A DNA stretch of 64,000 nucleotides, taken from NCBI RefSeq assembly GCF_028640845.1, contig NC_080539.1, forward strand, positions 190,411,436-190,475,435. Direction: 5' to 3'. Within the stretch, counting starts at the first letter, position 1. The number at the start of each line of letters is the position of its first letter. The notes under the pieces were generated by a model. It had not been told where the DNA came from, ran no database searches, and saw nothing but the letters and a program-made list of their open reading frames with translations. A program made the translations under genes and the position numbers. The stretch comes from Ahaetulla prasina (lineage: Eukaryota; Chordata; Lepidosauria; Squamata; Colubridae). Shown here piece by piece: positions 53,975 through 64,000 of the stretch.

Positions 53975-56715
53975 AATTGATACTGCTTCTGTAAATCTCT
54001 TACCCTCCTAGTAATCTGTTTCAGAACCACAATTTATTTCCCTCTGTACTGCGATGGATCATCGCCCTTTTTAGTATTTCATCTCTTGTTGATTTAACAA
54101 ATCTCACATGTACCTTTCTTGGGACCTTATGTCTCCTTGCATAGCTTGTGTTTATTCTAAATATTTTGTCTATCTTTTTCCTATCTCTAGGGCACTTACA
54201 ATAACTCTGTCAAAACTTCTTGGAGGTCTTCTTTATCATCCTCTATGTTCTGAAATCATAGGAAACGAGCTGCTTTCTCCAACTCTAAAATTAGGACTAT
54301 CTCTTCCAGATTCTTGTTTGCTTATGTCAACTTTTGATTTATTTCCTCCGTATTTTTCTCGATTTGTCCTCTATTTTCTGGATCCTTTGTTCATTTTTTA
54401 TCATTTGCTGAAAGTTTCCTAGTCTCACATCCATTTTCTGAATCTATTCCTTCATCTCTCCCAAATCACCTTTCACCTCATTATGATTTTCCTTGCTTCC
54501 TCTTTCTGTGAAGTAATTGCTTCTTCAATGGATTGTATTTCTTTTTGGAATGTATTTGTTTTTTCTTATTGTAACATTGTGTCTATTGATCTTTGGTTTG
54601 ATGGGCGGGATGCTGCAGATGCCAGTGTGAAAAATGTTTCTTTCCAATTTTTGTTAAATTTGGAGCACTCATATTTTTTTTTATCTTCTATAATCAATCT
54701 ACAATCTATTTTATAGTCTTATAGTTTTGTAAATCTAATCTTACAAATCTGCATAATGATCAGTTAATAACATATAATGCCTTACTGTCTACAGTTACTC
54801 CATCAATATCCTATTACAGTCTATTTCTAAATTTCAACTTTATATAAATTCCAGTATTAGAATATTAAATCTATAGAAAAAGAAAAAACACTTTAAAATC
54901 AGTTTTATAATCCAACTTTTCCTCCCAGTATCTTGTTCAAATATGTGTATATTGTTTCACTTTTCTTCTTTCACCCCTCAGAGTGTTTTGTCAAACAATG
55001 TTTGTAATACAAAATGGCCCTCCAAACTCCCCAATATCCCAGCAATCCAAAAAAGCCAAAGAACCAAAAAACCAATTCACTCGGTCTCAAAGCAATTTCA
55101 CAAAGTCAGCAATGTTTATAATCCAGAGTTCAGTGAGCTTCAAAGATCACACTGCCTGTCACCAAACAAGTAAACAGCCTTGCAGCTATTTTCTTATCTC
55201 CTGTCTTCTTATCTATTTCAATTCTATTTTTTCTTCTTTTTTATTTCCCAAGTTCACTTCCATCTGTGTATTGCCTTTTTTTCCACCACTAGGTGTCATC
55301 CCAGCTCTATTTCCTAGCCCGGGTGTTGGCAACCCATAGCTCTGGAGCTGCTTGTTGCTCTTTGGGCCCTCTGCTGTGGCTCCCTGTCCCATCACTGGCT
55401 GGTCCTGCCTCTCACTCTCCCCTCCCAGTCACTCCTTGCCTGGCCTGAGAAGGTAAGGGTGACAGCAGGGGGTAGAAAAGCAGCTGGGGCTGATTCTCTG
55501 GCACCTTACTCTTGCTGGAGCTTCTTCCGGCCCTTGTAGGTGCTGGGCTTTCCTCGGTTGCTTGGGGAGATGCTCAACCTACTCTCCATTCCGAGATACT
55601 GGCCCAACCCAACTGCAACTGACGCCGGTCTCGCTAACATTGAGGGCTGGCAGGGTGGGAATGGAATCTGGGAGGATGGGACAATGGAAAGGGGGATGGG
55701 CCCGCAGTGCCCATCCACGGCTTTAAGAAGCTCAGGGCAGCGGGAAAAGGGGACTGGTCCCATCGAACCTCGCACGCCCATCCTGGGGGTCAAGAAAGCT
55801 GAGGTTATGCCAAGCTGGCAAGCTCTCCTTGGGGCTCTTCGCTACTGCTTTTCTTTCTTCTTTTTGAAAATGCAGACTGGTTGAGGAACAAGCACAAAGC
55901 TGAGTGGAGGCTTCCCTTTGGGCAACCCTCCTCTCCTTCTCCTCTCACGATCCCCCTGTATATGAGTGGGGAGACATTCCTCATGCGAGGGGCTGCCCAA
56001 CCTGCGTGCGCCTTTGCTGTGCTTTGGTCAAGCCCGCTGGCTCCTTGAGGAGGGTCTCCTTGCTTGTGCGCACACTCCTGGCCCTGCCACATCTGGCCAA
56101 GGGGTCGTGAGAGAAGGAGGGTCGCCCGAAGGAAAGCTTCCACTGCGCTTCATGCTCGTTCCTCAGCCAGCCCGGATTTCCAAAAAGAAGAAAGAAAAGC
56201 AGTAGCAAAGAGCTCCAAGGAGAGTTTGCCAGCTTGACATAACCTTGGCTTTCTTGACCCCCAGGTTTCGTGGGGCCAGCCCCCTTTTCCTGCTACCCTA
56301 AGGTTCTACCCTGCTACCCTAAGGTTCTTAAAGTTTGCTCACAAATTGCTAGTTCGTGATTCCCTTTTGGTTGTCACAGCTTCTGTCAGACTGAAATGGC
56401 CTCTCTTCCTCCATTAGTTGGGAGGGGGCCCTCGGATCAAGCGGGAAGACTGCCACATCCCCGCAATTGACAAGGGGTCTGTCACCCCCCTCCCCTACTT
56501 TCCCACACAGGAGAAAGTGGCAGCATGTGGAATCCTTCGGCCTAGTATGGTTTTCAAAGCTGACAGGGTTCCTCCTTTCTTCATCACCCCTCCAGGATGA
56601 TGTTGGCCCCTTAGGGCCTCCAAACGGAGAAGACTCAGCAGGGTTTTGTGGAGCCCCACTTCTCCTCGGCTGTCTCGCTGCAAGTCCCCTGGCAGAAGCA
56701 TTTTGTTGGTTCTCA
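53975..56715 (-). pseudogene. L1 5' end on minus: 5'UTR and ORF1 N-part
   Basis: On the minus strand the part from 54250 to 53975 reads FRINTSYARRHKVPR and VHVRFVKSTRDEILKRA, an ORF1 RNA-binding domain; 54250-54900 encodes coiled-coil remnants with stops; 55000-55290 is 5'UTR. A GC-rich insertion (about 55300-56340) follows, and 56349-56715 resumes the 5'UTR (SSWRGDEERRNPV, like 38628-39000). It might be the missing 5' part of L1-E with the endonuclease region lost, or an independent L1. Confidence 0.6.
55300..56340. repeat. GC-rich insertion with foldback (inverted repeat)
   Basis: The arms 55783-55950 and 56105-56267 are reverse complements of each other with moderate divergence: tcctgggggtcaagaaag on the left faces ctttcttgacccccagg on the right. 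The roughly 155-bp loop also contains similar words. The left part (55300-55780) starts like a short interspersed element (gttggcaacccatagctctg) and has no recognised gene. Open frames on both strands are due to GC content. Confidence 0.65.
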
Positions 56716-57216
56716 GTTGCCACACAGTATGGAAGGAGGGAAGGAGGATGGAATGCAGTGCCAGACACAACACTCCTCTCTCTTGTGGGAAGCAAGATCG
56801 TCTCTACAGGTATAGGATCAGAGAGAGCAGTGCCTCTCTCCCCCTCTTATCTCTCTCCCCCTCTATCTTCCCTCTCTGTCTCTCTATCTCCCCCCTTTGT
56901 GTGTCTCTCTCCCCCTCCCCCTATCTTCCCCTTTCTCCCCCCTCTCTGTATCTCCGTGGCTCCCCCCTCTCTGTATCTCTCTGTCTCTTTCCCCCCTCTC
57001 TCTGCATCTCTCTCTCTGTCTCTCTTTGCCTCTCTCTCCCCCTTCTCTCCTATCTCTTCTCTCTGTTTCTCTCCCTCTATGTCTCTCTCCCCTTCTATCT
57101 CCCCTCTCTTTGTGTGTCTCTCTCCCCTCTCCCTATCTCCCCTGTGTCTCTCTATGTCTCTCTCTCCCTTTGTATCTCTCTCTGTATCTATGTCTCTCTC
57201 TCCCCCTCTCCGTGTA

Positions 57217-57259
<43 letters not shown>

Positions 57260-57299
57260 CTCTGTATCTCTCTCTCTCTCCCTCTTTCCTCTTTCTCTT
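56716..57299 (+). repeat. Pyrimidine-rich low-complexity tract with (TG)n
   Basis: From about 56830 to 57295 the plus strand is nearly all c and t (tctctctccccctct-type), with a (tg)n run at 57221-57257. The long open frames of Ser/Leu/Pro or Arg/Glu are artefacts of the composition. Confidence 0.9.
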
Positions 57300-57598
57300 A
57301 GAAAGCCAAGACTGGGTCAACCTGGTGAGCTTTCCTTGGGGTTATTCGTTGTTCCTTTTCTTTCTTCCTGGCAACTTTTTGGAAATCCAGGCTGGCTGAG
57401 GAACGAGCCAAAGCACAGCAAAGGCTCACACGGGGTGGGTGGCCGCTTGCTTGAGGGTCTCCCCGCTCATGCACACCCTCCTGGCCCTACCACAGCCGGC
57501 AAGGGGATCGTGAAAAGAGAGAGAGAGGAGGAGAGTTGCCTGAAGGGAAGCCTCTGCCGTGGCTTGTGATCCTTCCTCAGTCAGTCCAGATTTCCAGC
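57300..57598. repeat. Second copy of the foldback repeat
   Basis: Left arm ccttggggttattcgttgtt... ggaaatccaggctggctgag corresponds to the left arm of 55783-56267, and the right part (gcctgaagggaagcctctgc, tcagtcagtccagatttcca) to the right arm. It directly precedes the CR1. Confidence 0.6.
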
Positions 57599-58681
57599 AT
57601 GAAGCCAGCATAGGTTTGTTAAAAACAGATGATGCCAAACCAAATTTATTTCATTCTTTGACAAAATGACTAAACTGGAAGACCAGCAAAATGCTGTGGA
57701 CATAGTATACTTAGACTTCAGCAAGGCATTTGACAAAATAGATCACAGCCTACTTCTTGGTAAACTAGAAAAATGTGGGATAGATAGCATCACTACTAGA
57801 TGGATTCATAACTGACTGATAAACTGTACTCAATGAGTACACAACAAGCAGCCCTACATCTACATGGAGGGAAGTAAGCAGCAGGGTACCATAAGATTCT
57901 GTCTTAGGCCCAGTACTCTTCAGTATCTTCATAAATGACTTAGATGAGGGAATAGAAGGGGAACTCATCAAATTTGCAGGACACTAAGCTGGCAGGAATA
58001 GCCAACCACAAGACAACTCAGGATCAAAAAAGATCTTGACAGACTTGAACAATGGGCCCTATCCAACAACATGAAATTTAATGTAGAGAAAAGTTAGACT
58101 TTATACCTTGGCAGGAAAAACCAAAGACACATGTAGAGATTAGGCGAAACCTGCCTCAAAAACAGTAACTGTGAGAGGGAGTTCTAGTGGATGATCACTT
58201 AAACACGAGCCAGCAATGTATGGCAACAGCCAAATAAGCTAATACAATCTTTGGTTGTATAAATAGAGACATAGAATCAAAATTCCTGCTGCTACCGAAT
58301 ACCTCTCACCGACCCGTGCGCTCTCACAGAGAGGGGCTCCTCAGGGTGCCATCGGCGCGACAGTGTCGTCTGGTGACACCCAGGGGAAGGGCCTTCTCTG
58401 TGGGGGCTCCCGCCCTCTGGAACGAACTCCCCCCAGGACTTCGTCAACTTCCGGACCTCCGAACCTTTCGCCGCGAGCTTAAAACTTACTTATTCATCTG
58501 CGCTGGACTGGGTTAGTGTTTTAATGGGTTTTAATGGGTTTTAGCTCTAAATTTTAATTCTGGCCAATTTTAATAAGTTTTTTAATTGTATTTTAATTTG
58601 TATTTATAGTATTGTATTTTTACTTGGCTGTGAACCGCCCTGAGTCCTCCGGGAGAAGGGCGGTATACAAATTTAAATAAT

Positions 58682-58713
<32 letters not shown>

Positions 58714-59250
58714 TGAAGTATTTGTACCGCTTTAAAATCCTTAGTAAGACCACACCTGGAATACTGCATCTAGTTTTGGTCATCACATCACAAAAAGGTG
58801 TTGAGACTTTGGGAAAAAGTGTAAAGAACAGCAACTGAGATTATTGAAGGCCTGGAGACAAAAACATATAAAGAACAATTGCAGGAATTGGGTACGGCCA
58901 CTCCATAGAAAAGAAGGACTAGGGGTGACATGATAGCAGTATTGCAGTATTTGAGGGGATGCGACAAAGAAGAGGAGGTCAACTTATTTTCCCAAACACC
59001 AGAAGGCAAGGCAACAATGGATGAAAACTAATCAAGGAGAGAAGCAACCTGGAATTAAGGAGTAACTTCCTAACAGTGAGGACAATAGTGGAACAGTTTG
59101 CTTTCAGAAGTTGTAGGTGCTTCATCACTGAAGGTTTTTAAGAAAAAAATGGACAGCCAACTGTCTGAAATGGTATAGGATCTCCTGCTTGAGCAGAGGG
59201 TTGGACTAGAAGATCTCCAAGGTCCCTTCCAGCTCTATTCTGATTGAAGT
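57599..59250 (+). pseudogene. CR1 LINE: RT and 3' end, split by a LINE tail
   Basis: RT: FDKMTKLEDQQNAVDIVYLD and FSKAFDKIDHSLLLGKLEKC (motif A), then decayed palm and thumb sequence (LDRLEQWALSNNMKFNVEKS). After the insertion at 58280-58710 it continues cacatgaagtatttgtaccg and the CR1 3' region to tctccaaggtcccttccagc at about 59235. Many stops. Plus orientation, opposite to UBE2F. Confidence 0.88.
58280..58710 (+). mobile_element. CR1-superfamily (L2/L3-like) LINE 3' end in CR1
   Basis: The C-terminal peptide GRAFSVGAPALWNELPPGLR and RTFRRELKTYLF (frame 58316-58516) is the typical end of L2/CR1-type ORF2. The tail is ccgccctgagtcctccggga, gaagggcggtatacaaat, and (taaa)n. Same tail as in the two SINEs and at 40674. 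Confidence 0.8.
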
Positions 59251-59518
59251 AGAACTGAAAGTCAGATTTCCCATAGTTCATTGGGTACTCTGAAAATCTT
59301 TCATATTTATTGTGAACTGCCCAAAGTTGTCTTTTACAAAACAGGCAGCCATGTAAATTTCTAAATAAAAAAATTAAGCCTCATCTATTTTAGAGGACAA
59401 GAGCTTAAACTCCCACTGAAATCAGTATTACTTGGGTTGGTTGTACCTTATGCATTTGTTTTCTGAAATGTTTCTAATATCCAAAGTAAAAGCAAAGAAA
59501 TATTTATATATAACTCAC
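59251..59518. other. Intron sequence next to UBE2F exon
   Basis: Unique-looking AT-rich DNA, no repeat recognised. On the minus strand it begins with the donor gtgagttatatataa. Confidence 0.6.
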
Positions 59519-59576
59519 CTTTAAGGTTCTAGTTGGAGCCCAGCCAGTGCCATCAATAGAATGTTCTCTTAACAAA
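59519..59576 (-). CDS. UBE2F: UBE2F internal exon (58 bp), NEDD8-conjugating E2
   Basis: On the minus strand: acceptor ttgttatctctttcag, then one base completing a split Ser codon, then [19 protein letters not shown], then donor gtgagt. UBE2F has this peptide just after the segment with its catalytic cysteine (ending ICLS, in the upstream exon, not in the window). The protein loads NEDD8 from UBA3/NAE1 and passes it to cullin-5 with RBX2. The exon starts in phase 2 (last base of a codon) and ends in phase 0, and the next exon at 1121-1153 starts in phase 0. No stop or indel. Identification by peptide recognition from memory. Confidence 0.88.
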
Positions 59577-60237
59577 CTGAAAGAGATAACAATATATTAT
59601 CTTACAAGTACAATTCACATTTTTAAATATGCTAGGTTTTAGAAATGCAATCAAAATATACCCGTTCCAGGGGTGGGTTCTAAAATTTTTACTACCGGTT
59701 CTGTGGGCGTGGCTTGTTTTCTGGGTGTGGCTTGATGGTTATATGACAGTGGGCGTGGTTTGGTCATGTGACTGGGTAGGCATGGTTTGGTGGTCATGTG
59801 ACTGGGTGGGCGTAGTAGCTGGATAATCATGTGACTGGGTGGGTGTGGCCAACTTGATGTCACTGATGTCAAAGGTTGATGTCACTGACATCAATTTCCC
59901 TGTCTATTTATTTACTACTACTGAACATCCAAAATATACTATTAAATCCTATGTATATATGCCATATCTGTACATACATATTACATAGCATAGCGTGTAT
60001 AGGCACACAAAACATTATCTACTATATATATACTGTATGTACATACACACACACACACACACAGAGACACACACACCTCTTCTAAAACTATACACATTCA
60101 CCCTCACTACATTTGGAAAAACTCATCTAGAGTCCACTTTCTGCCACACATTTACCTATAACTTCTGTACATTTAGAACATTACACACACTTCAGATGTT
60201 CTTCCCTAACTTGCACATGACTGTTAGAGCCATTAGA
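59577..60237. other. Intron upstream of the exon; hAT-related fragment and (CA)n
   Basis: 59667-59880 resembles the right end of the hAT elements (caggggtgggttctaaaatt, actaccggttctgtgggcg) followed by repeated catgtgactgggtgg words; the other end is not visible. A (ac)n run is at about 60045-60076. No further UBE2F exon was found. Confidence 0.6.
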
Positions 60238-60275
60238 TAACCTCTAAAGTCCCTTCCAGCCCTAGATTGGTGTCC
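60238..60275 (+). mobile_element. CR1 3' terminus relic
   Basis: aacctctaaagtcccttcca then gccctagatt matches the CR1 3' end on the plus strand. Confidence 0.65.
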
Positions 60276-60317
60276 TGTTTCAAAGCATCTTCTGAAGCCA
60301 CGTCTAGTGCCAGGGTT

Positions 60318-60628
60318 TGTGGTCTTCCTTCCTCTTCTTTCTCTCTCTCCCTCTTCCTTTCTCTTTCTCTCTCTCCCTCTTCCTTTCTCTTTCTTCTTTC
60401 TTTATCTCTTTCTTGTCTCTCCCTTTCTTTATCCTTTACTTTCTTTCTCTCTTTCTTTCTTCTCTCCCTTTCTTTTTCTTTCTTTCTTTTCTCTCTCTCT
60501 CTCCCTTTCCTTCTTTCTCTCTTTCTTTCTTGTCTCTTCCTTTCTTTCTCTTTTGCATTATTTTGTGCCACAAATCAAACTGGATTATTTTGTGCCATCA
60601 ACCATCCATGAATCAATCAATCTTTTTC

Positions 60629-60684
<56 letters not shown>

Positions 60685-60721
60685 GTCTCTCTCTTTCTTT
60701 CTCTTTTTCTCTTTCTTTTTT

Positions 60722-60760
<39 letters not shown>

Positions 60761-60780
60761 TCCCTCCCTCCCTCCTTCAA
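60318..60780 (+). repeat. (TTTC)n/(CT)n pyrimidine tract
   Basis: About 460 bp of t and c with two short interruptions (60552-60618). Pure tttc repeats at about 60628-60684 and a (tc)n run at 60726-60756. The open frames across it are composition artefacts. Confidence 0.95.
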
Positions 60781-60789
60781 AGTCTAGGA

Positions 60790-60917
60790 CAGGGGTCTGC
60801 AAACTTGGCTCCTTTAAGACTTGTGGACTTTAACTCCCAGAATTCCTCAGCCAGCTTTGCTCCCAGAGGAATTCTGGGAGTTGAAGTCCACAATGTGGCC
60901 GAGGTTGGAGACCCCTG
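60790..60917. mobile_element. Palindromic MITE (hAT-like ends)
   Basis: Starts caggggtctgcaaacttgg and ends aggttggagacccctg; the whole 128 bp folds back on itself (tggactttaactcccagaat faces attctgggagttgaagtcca). The flanks ctagga and cttgga are similar but not a clean duplication. The same gaagtccaca/ctgggag words occur inside the larger hAT elements. Confidence 0.75.
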
Positions 60918-60925
60918 CCTTGGAG

Positions 60926-61617
60926 TTCTTTCCACCCGTGACTGGGTGAAGAGCCTCTTTGCCAGGAGGCCATTCAGGTTCCCACCTCAAGCTGGCGCCG
61001 ATAAGCAGCACTGTGGGCACCTCCTGGATCAGTGCAGTCCCCGCAGGCCCCCCTCCCTGGAAACCCCCTGACATTTCGGAAGGGCAGTCACTGCTCGACT
61101 GTCACCTCATGATGACACTCACCCACGGCTCGAGGGTGAGCTTGTGGGAGAGCAACAGCTTGGCGGCTCCGGCACAGCAAGTGACCTCTGGCTGAACAGC
61201 AAGTGAGTGAGGCAGAGAAAGAGCAAGGGAGGTGCCAGGTCTCTTCGGCAAGGTCGGGGGAGGCCACGCCCCGCCTCCTCTGGATAGGCTGACCCACCTC
61301 ACAGATTCACGCGATTAGCCGAGCAAGGCCGTCAATCTCGGCCAGGGGGCTGCTCGGCTGATTCGGAAAGTCGCGTTTGACATGTTTGGAAAGCTCCGTT
61401 TTCCCCACCCACCCAACACTCTCCTTTTGCCGGGTCTGGATTGGTAGCCATCAGCGTTGCTCAGGGCCATGTGTGTTCAGGTTGGACGGTTGGTCTGGGA
61501 GTTCATTGGTCCACAAGTCTTAAAGGAGGCAAGTTTGAAGATGCCTGGAGGGGGCAGCGGCAGCAGGAGTGGTGGTGGCAGCGGCGGTGGCAGGGGCAGC
61601 GATGGCTCGGCAAAAGT
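60926..61617. promoter_or_regulatory. GC-rich, CpG-bearing unique block, promoter-like
   Basis: Not recognised as a repeat. It holds a GC box (cacgccccgcctcc, 61265-61278), two ATTGG boxes (61439-61443 and 61505-61509), many CpGs, and a donor-like gtgagtgtc on the minus strand (about 61120-61128) after an open stretch AAKLLLSHKLTLEPW. On plus, an ATG at 61541 opens MPGGGSGSRSGGGSGGGRGS before L1-K cuts it off. It might be an alternative promoter or a remnant of other DNA; no gene can be named. Confidence 0.3.
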
Positions 61618-63783
61618 ATTTTTTTTTTTTTATTGAAAGAGTTTTAAAAAAACAAAAACATTTTTCCCCCTTTTTTCCCCCTCCCTCCCAAAAACAAAAC
61701 AAAACACCCCACTCCCTCCCCCACCCCCCGGCTTCCCGGGTCAATCACAAGGTAAAGTTATACATAAACCAAACATAGAATAAAATTTTCCCTTCCAATC
61801 CAAATAACCACATCCAAAGCTTTTCTCCCAACCCTCCCCATTACATAAAATAACTTTCTAATTATTCAAAGGCAATCTGATATTTCTTAATCTGATATCT
61901 GTTTTGTAGATAATCAATCCATTTTTCCATTCAATTAAATATCTTTCCTCGTATTGTCTTTTAAAAGCGCTGAGATTTTAGCCATCTCAGCCAAATTAAT
62001 AACTTTCAATATCCATTCTTCTATTGTAGGTATCTCTTCTTCTTCCAGTATTGTCCAATCAACAGTCTTGCTGCTGTTATTAAGTTCAAAATCAATTTAG
62101 TCTCAATCCCTGTACAATCCATTATAATTCCCAAAAGGAAAAATTGTGGCAGGAACTTTATCTTCTTCTTCAGTACATTTTGAATAATCCAACAAATTCT
62201 TATCCAAAAGACGTTAATTTTCTTGCAAGTCCACCAAATATGAAAATATGTAGCATCATCACAATCACACCTCAACATTTCGCTTGGATATTAGGATACA
62301 TACATGATAATTTTTGGGATCTAAATGCCATCTATAAAACATCTTATAAAAATTTTCCTTAAATTCTGTGCTTGTGTAAACTTAACATTTCTAACAAATT
62401 TTCTCCCATGTTTCCAACATTATTGGTTCCTGAATATTCTGTGCCCATTTTATCATACAATCCTTTACCAAATCCTTTTCGAATCTATTTCAAGTAACAC
62501 ATTATACAATCTCTTTATATGCTCCTGGGTCTGATTTCTAATTTGCATTATTAAATTTTCCTCCCTTGCATTATACCAATTTTTGATCTTCTTTCCATCT
62601 AGCACTTATTTGCCCATATTGAAACCAAGTATAATTCCTCCTTCTTCATTTTAATACCTGTAATGATTTTAATTGCAATCTACCTCCTTCAGCATACAAA
62701 AGTTCTTTATATGTAATCATTTCCTGTTTCTGTTCTATATTTATATTCTCTATTGCATGTCTAGGGCTCGCCCATATAGGAATCTTGTAATCTAATTTAT
62801 AGGAATATTTTTTCCAGACCAAAAGAGCACTTCTCAACACATGATTCTTAAAAGCCCTATCCACTTTTTCCATAAAATAAGTACATGCCATCCATATAAC
62901 AAGTCATAACCTTCTATATTCAAAATTCTTTCCTCTGTTAAGTTAAACCAGTCACTTATTACTGAAAGGGTTACTGCTTCATAATATAGTTTAAAGTTAG
63001 GCATTCTTAAACCACCTCTTTCCGTGAGTCCTGTATTATTTTCATTTTAACCCTCGCCTTTTACCCTGCCATATAAATTTATTAATCCCACTCTGCCAAT
63101 CTTCCAAATTTTATCCTTTTAATTATAGGTATCATCTGGAACAGAAACAAAAATCTAGGTAACACATTCATTTTAATAGCAATCCTTCCCAATAGGGATA
63201 ACTGCAATTTCTTCCAGCCACTCATATCATTCTGAACTTTTGCCATAGCAAGTCATAATTATTCTTATAAAGTTTCTTGTTCGATGAGCTAATATAGACC
63301 CTAAATATTTAACCTTTTACTACCTCAAATCCTGTCATTTCCTCTAGTTTTTGTTTCTGTTGTATAGACATATTTTTAATTATCACTTTTGTTTTATTCT
63401 GATTTATTTTAAATCCTGATACCTTTCCATATTTATCAATTACTTCCAACAAAATCTACTTGAATTTATAGGATTGTTACATAACCACTACATCATCTGC
63501 AAAAGCTCTAACTTTGTACTCATATTGTCTAATCTTAATTCCTCTATTTTCAATTCTATTTTATCTAATAATGGTTCCAGAGTCAAAACAAACAATAATG
63601 GTGATAAGGACATCCTGTCTTGTTCCTTTCGAATCTTAATAACTTCTGTCAAACTACCATTTACTATAATCTGTGCTGTTTCTCCATAAATCGCTTTAAT
63701 TATTCTAATAAAACAACTCCAAATTGCATTTTCTATTAATTTAAAAAAATCCCAATGCAATCGATCAAAGGCTTTCATCCAAA
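61618..63783 (-). mobile_element. L1-K: 5'-truncated LINE-1, minus strand
   Basis: The 3' end is the T run at 61618; the 5' truncation is in RT at 63783 (MKAFDRLHWDFFKL, motif A region). ORF2 pieces: CDCDDATYFHIWWTCKKINV, KKIKFLPQFFLLGII, and KNHVLRSALLVWKKYSYKL, with stops and shifts. Closest in wording to L1-B. No convincing target duplication. It lies in the GC-rich block. Confidence 0.85.
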
Positions 63784-64000
63784 ACGCCACTCCTGCTGGG
63801 TGCTCAACAGAGCACTCGTGTTAGAAGATTGTAAAAGTCAGTGAAACAGAAAATAAATCACTGTTCACTGAGCTTAGCATAATCTCTGGGTGAAAGAGGT
63901 TATCAGTTGTGGAAGAGGCAGGTCTGACAGGGGTTTGCTCAAGAGAATTTTCCTGGATTTATGACCCCACCCACTCCTCCAACTTCAGCACGCTCCTGTT
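63784..64000. other. Unassigned sequence to window end
   Basis: 217 bp without a recognised gene or repeat. It would be the continuation of the block interrupted by L1-K. Confidence 0.4.

Larger units (their letters stand above)
1154..59518 (-). other. UBE2F: 58.4-kb UBE2F intron packed with nested transposons
   Basis: This is the interval between the two UBE2F exons, read from the donor at 59518 leftward to the acceptor at 1154. Almost all of it consists of the mobile elements listed separately. Both coding orientations of L1 occur. No other host exon was found in it apart from a captured HDGF-like fragment inside a transposon. The intron boundary is seen directly as gtgagt at the right end and a pyrimidine tract plus cag at the left end. 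Confidence 0.8.

Noticed and set aside
56847..57569. Open frames of 134-310 codons rich in Ser, Leu, Pro or Arg, Glu
   Set aside because: They are translations of a pyrimidine-rich low-complexity tract and its complement.
60233..61071. Open frames up to 254 codons rich in Phe/Leu/Ser or Lys/Arg/Glu
   Set aside because: Produced by the (TTTC)n and (CT)n tract; no protein family.
61102..61302. Minus-strand frame as UBE2F first exon
   Set aside because: It lacks an ATG, the peptide does not resemble the UBE2F N-terminus, and the intervening UBE2F exons are not between it and 59576.
61618..63789. Target duplication for L1-K
   Set aside because: Only about four to five bases (caaaa) are alike on the two sides, which is too short in an A-rich context to claim.

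Overview
The window is squamate (most likely snake) nuclear DNA. It is mostly one very large intron of a host gene on the minus strand, filled with nested transposable elements. The squamate call rests on the repeat content: a Sauria-type SINE, CR1, L2 and several divergent L1 lineages, a Ty3/gypsy chromovirus, many short hAT-type elements and a long GATA tract. No rRNA, tRNA, CRISPR or bacterial-style gene is present.

Host gene. Two short exons with canonical splice signals lie on the minus strand, at 59519-59576 (encoding [19 protein letters not shown]) and 1121-1153 (encoding DVVWGLNSLFT). In order and in phase they match consecutive segments of UBE2F, the NEDD8-conjugating E2. The roughly 58.4 kb between them is a single intron; the window also holds intron sequence beyond each exon.

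Layout, left to right. (1) 1-3192: AT-rich intron with a small hAT MITE, a GATA tract and old repeat pieces. (2) 3193-16640: a non-autonomous hAT-like element that carries an HDGF/PWWP-like first exon fragment. It is split by L1-A (14-bp target duplication), which is split by L1-B (17-bp target duplication, 5' inversion) and by a SINE with a duplicated head. (3) 16649-25340: a CR1 endonuclease fragment split by a solo LTR, L1-D split by another LTR, L1 remnants split by an LTR element that itself holds a hAT element, and CR1/hAT debris. (4) 25341-38627: L1-E (minus), split by a gypsy chromovirus (26040-36041) that holds a Sauria SINE, CR1 pieces, an L2 in unusual arrangement and hAT elements, and also split by an LTR plus a GC-rich block. 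(5) 38628-53974: an L1 5' fragment split by L1-C (19-bp target duplication), then L1-J split by a hAT element, by the almost complete L1-H (18-bp target duplication) and by a SINE. (6) 53975-59250: a minus-strand L1 5' end, foldback repeats, pyrimidine tracts and a CR1 split by a LINE tail. (7) 59251-64000: the UBE2F exon, low-complexity tracts, a palindromic MITE, a GC-rich CpG-bearing block and L1-K (minus).

The elements act as independent mobile units. L1 ORF1 (RNA-binding) and ORF2 (endonuclease/reverse transcriptase) serve L1, and the SINEs share 3' tails with LINE copies in the window. Only two ORF1 genes look intact (4173-5372 and 47012-48037); every ORF2 and every gypsy gene is broken. 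The target-site duplications give a relative order of insertion.
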